NCBI GenBank assembly: GCA_028709105.1
Contig: JAQVYD010000007.1
Span: 1 to 23,301 of the forward strand
DNA length: 23,301 nucleotides
Direction of reading: 5' to 3'
Origin: Clostridia bacterium
Lineage (GTDB): Bacteria > Bacillota > Peptococcia > DRI-13 > DTU073
Shown here: piece after piece, positions 22,296 through 23,301 of the stretch
Layout: each line of letters starts with the position of its first letter
Position numbering within the stretch: position 1 is the first letter of the stretch
Notes under the pieces: generated by a model
Told to the model about the DNA's origin: nothing
The model's database searches: none
Seen by the model: only the letters and a program-made list of their open reading frames with translations
Program-made: the position numbers and the translations under genes

Positions 22296-23301
22296 ATGGA
22301 GAGAGCAAAAGAAGCTCGCCTTAGGGAATTAGTAGCCAGATTAAATCAATATGCTTATGAATATTACACTCTCGATATTCCTAGGGTGAGTGATGCGGAA
22401 TATGATCGCCTTTATGATGAATTACGCACTTTGGAGCAGGAAACAGGCTTAGTTCTCCCTGATTCTCCTACCCAGCGGGTAGGAGATGTAATTCTAACAA
22501 AGTTTAAGAAACATACTCATAAAGCAAAGTTATGGAGTTTAGATAAAGCACAGAGTTATGGAGAGCTGATGGCTTGGGAGCAGAGGTTGCTGAGGGCACG
22601 GGAAGAATATAATGCTAACCTTGGTACTAGTTCCGCTTTGCCTCCTTTAGCTTATGTAGTTACTTTGAAGTTTGACGGTTTGACGGTTAATCTTACTTAT
22701 GACCAGGGGCTTTTAGTGCAGGCGGCAACACGGGGAACCGGGGAAATCGGGGAGGAAATTCTGGCTCAGGTGAAGACGATTAAGGGGATTCCTTTGCGTA
22801 TTTCTGAGATTTCTTTGCTGGAAATCAGGGGCGAAGCCTTGATGACGAAACAAGCCTTTGCCGCGTATAATACTACGGCTGCTGTACCCTTGAAGAATTT
22901 ACGCAATGCCGCGGCCGGTGCTTTACGTAATCTTGATGTACGGGAGACTGCCAGAAGAAAATTGCTTGCTTATTTTTATGATATCGGTTATCGAGAAGGT
23001 CTGGATTTCACGAATTATAGTGAAATGCTCTCTTTTTTAGAGGAACAAGGTTTGCCGGTTCATCCTTACCATGTGCGGTGTACCGGTATGGCGGAGGTAA
23101 AGGTGGAAATAGAAAAAATAGCTCAAAGGCGAGATACTTTAGACTTTGAGATAGATGGTGTCGTTATCGCCGTAGAAGATTTACGCACAAGAGAGATGTT
23201 GGGTTATACGATTAAGTTTCCGCGCTGGGCCATAGCTTATAAGTTTGAAGCCAAAGATGAAGTGACTACTCTTTGGGATGTAGAGTGGAATGTCGGTAGG
23301 A
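22296..23301 (+). CDS. ligA: NAD-dependent DNA ligase LigA (5' part)
   Basis: LigA seals nicks using NAD. The frame is open from ATG 22296 (AAGGAGG about 9 nt upstream) to the window end, giving the first 335 residues of about 670. Visible are the Ia domain (ELVARLNQYAYEYYTLDIPR, VSDAEYDRLYDELRTLE, DSPTQRVG), the adenylated lysine in LKFDG (K125), ATRGTGEIGEE, NLRNAAAGALRNLD, DFEIDGVVIAV and KFPRWAIAYKFEAK. The usual E-P-K-(I/V)-DG and GDGxxGE read T-L-K-F-DG and GTGEIGE here, so two normally conserved acidic residues are replaced. The gene follows pcrA in many Clostridia; here a 1.6-kb rearranged segment separates them. Confidence 0.93.
   Translation, partial: MERAKEARLRELVARLNQYAYEYYTLDIPRVSDAEYDRLYDELRTLEQETGLVLPDSPTQRVGDVILTKFKKHTHKAKLWSLDKAQSYGELMAWEQRLLRAREEYNANLGTSSALPPLAYVVTLKFDGLTVNLTYDQGLLVQAATRGTGEIGEEILAQVKTIKGIPLRISEISLLEIRGEALMTKQAFAAYNTTAAVPLKNLRNAAAGALRNLDVRETARRKLLAYFYDIGYREGLDFTNYSEMLSFLEEQGLPVHPYHVRCTGMAEVKVEIEKIAQRRDTLDFEIDGVVIAVEDLRTREMLGYTIKFPRWAIAYKFEAKDEVTTLWDVEWNVGR

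Noticed and set aside
20655..22300. Insertion sequence or integron carrying mntA-hepT
   Set aside because: No transposase, integrase or attachment-site pattern is visible; only the direct and inverted repeats described are present.

Overview
The window reads as chromosomal DNA of an endospore-forming, low-to-moderate GC Firmicute, most likely a member of the Clostridia near the Peptococcaceae / Desulfotomaculum-Desulfitobacterium type. Support: strong Shine-Dalgarno sequences with frequent GTG/TTG starts, a small acid-soluble spore protein, a copper-amine-oxidase-like stalk domain protein, the split short-form HisG/HisZ system, the trp RNA-binding attenuation protein MtrB (TRAP), a YtoI-type regulator beside dnaE, and a pcrA-ligA neighbourhood. 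The assignment is inference from gene content, not from a marker comparison.

Layout. 1-1740: a secreted stalk-domain protein and a convergent small zinc-ribbon membrane protein that share a bidirectional terminator. 1824-1993 (minus): tRNA-Pro(CGG) with its own promoter and terminator. 2080-2771: an orphan 182-aa protein with promoter and terminator. 2839-5129: a two-gene redox unit, a flavin/NAD reductase-like protein with N- and C-terminal cysteine clusters followed by a FAD oxidoreductase with a Cys motif. 5217-5390: a 57-aa spore protein. 5445-10304: promoter, ytoI-like regulator and dnaE. 10380-11740: coaD, mtrB (overlapping coaD), a 66-aa conserved small protein and a YerC/TrpR-family regulator. 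11787-17855: histidine operon hisZ-hisG-hisD-hisB-hisA-hisF-hisIE, behind a good sigma-A promoter with a perfect 14-bp palindrome at the expected transcription start; hisH and hisC are absent, and a 162-bp gap with a hairpin lies where hisH would be expected.

17941-23301 is the most unusual part. pcrA carries an extra ~47 residues between helicase motifs I and Ia. Its 3' end plus about 145 bp of non-coding DNA (20472-20799) is repeated at 21787-22109. Between the copies sit an MntA/HepT (nucleotidyltransferase/HEPN) toxin-antitoxin pair and the 5' end of gatC. That gatC fragment is fused in frame to the duplicated pcrA tail, giving a short chimeric ORF. The non-coding part of the repeat belongs to a 223-bp element (21969-22191) with 28-nt near-perfect terminal inverted repeats and further nested pairings, present complete before ligA and truncated after pcrA. 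It is either a MITE-like element or a large structured RNA; I do not recognise it. The window ends inside ligA.

How the parts work together: dnaE, pcrA and ligA serve replication and repair; coaD serves CoA synthesis; the YerC-family protein just upstream of hisZ probably controls the his operon. MtrB would act in trans on trp genes that are not in this window.
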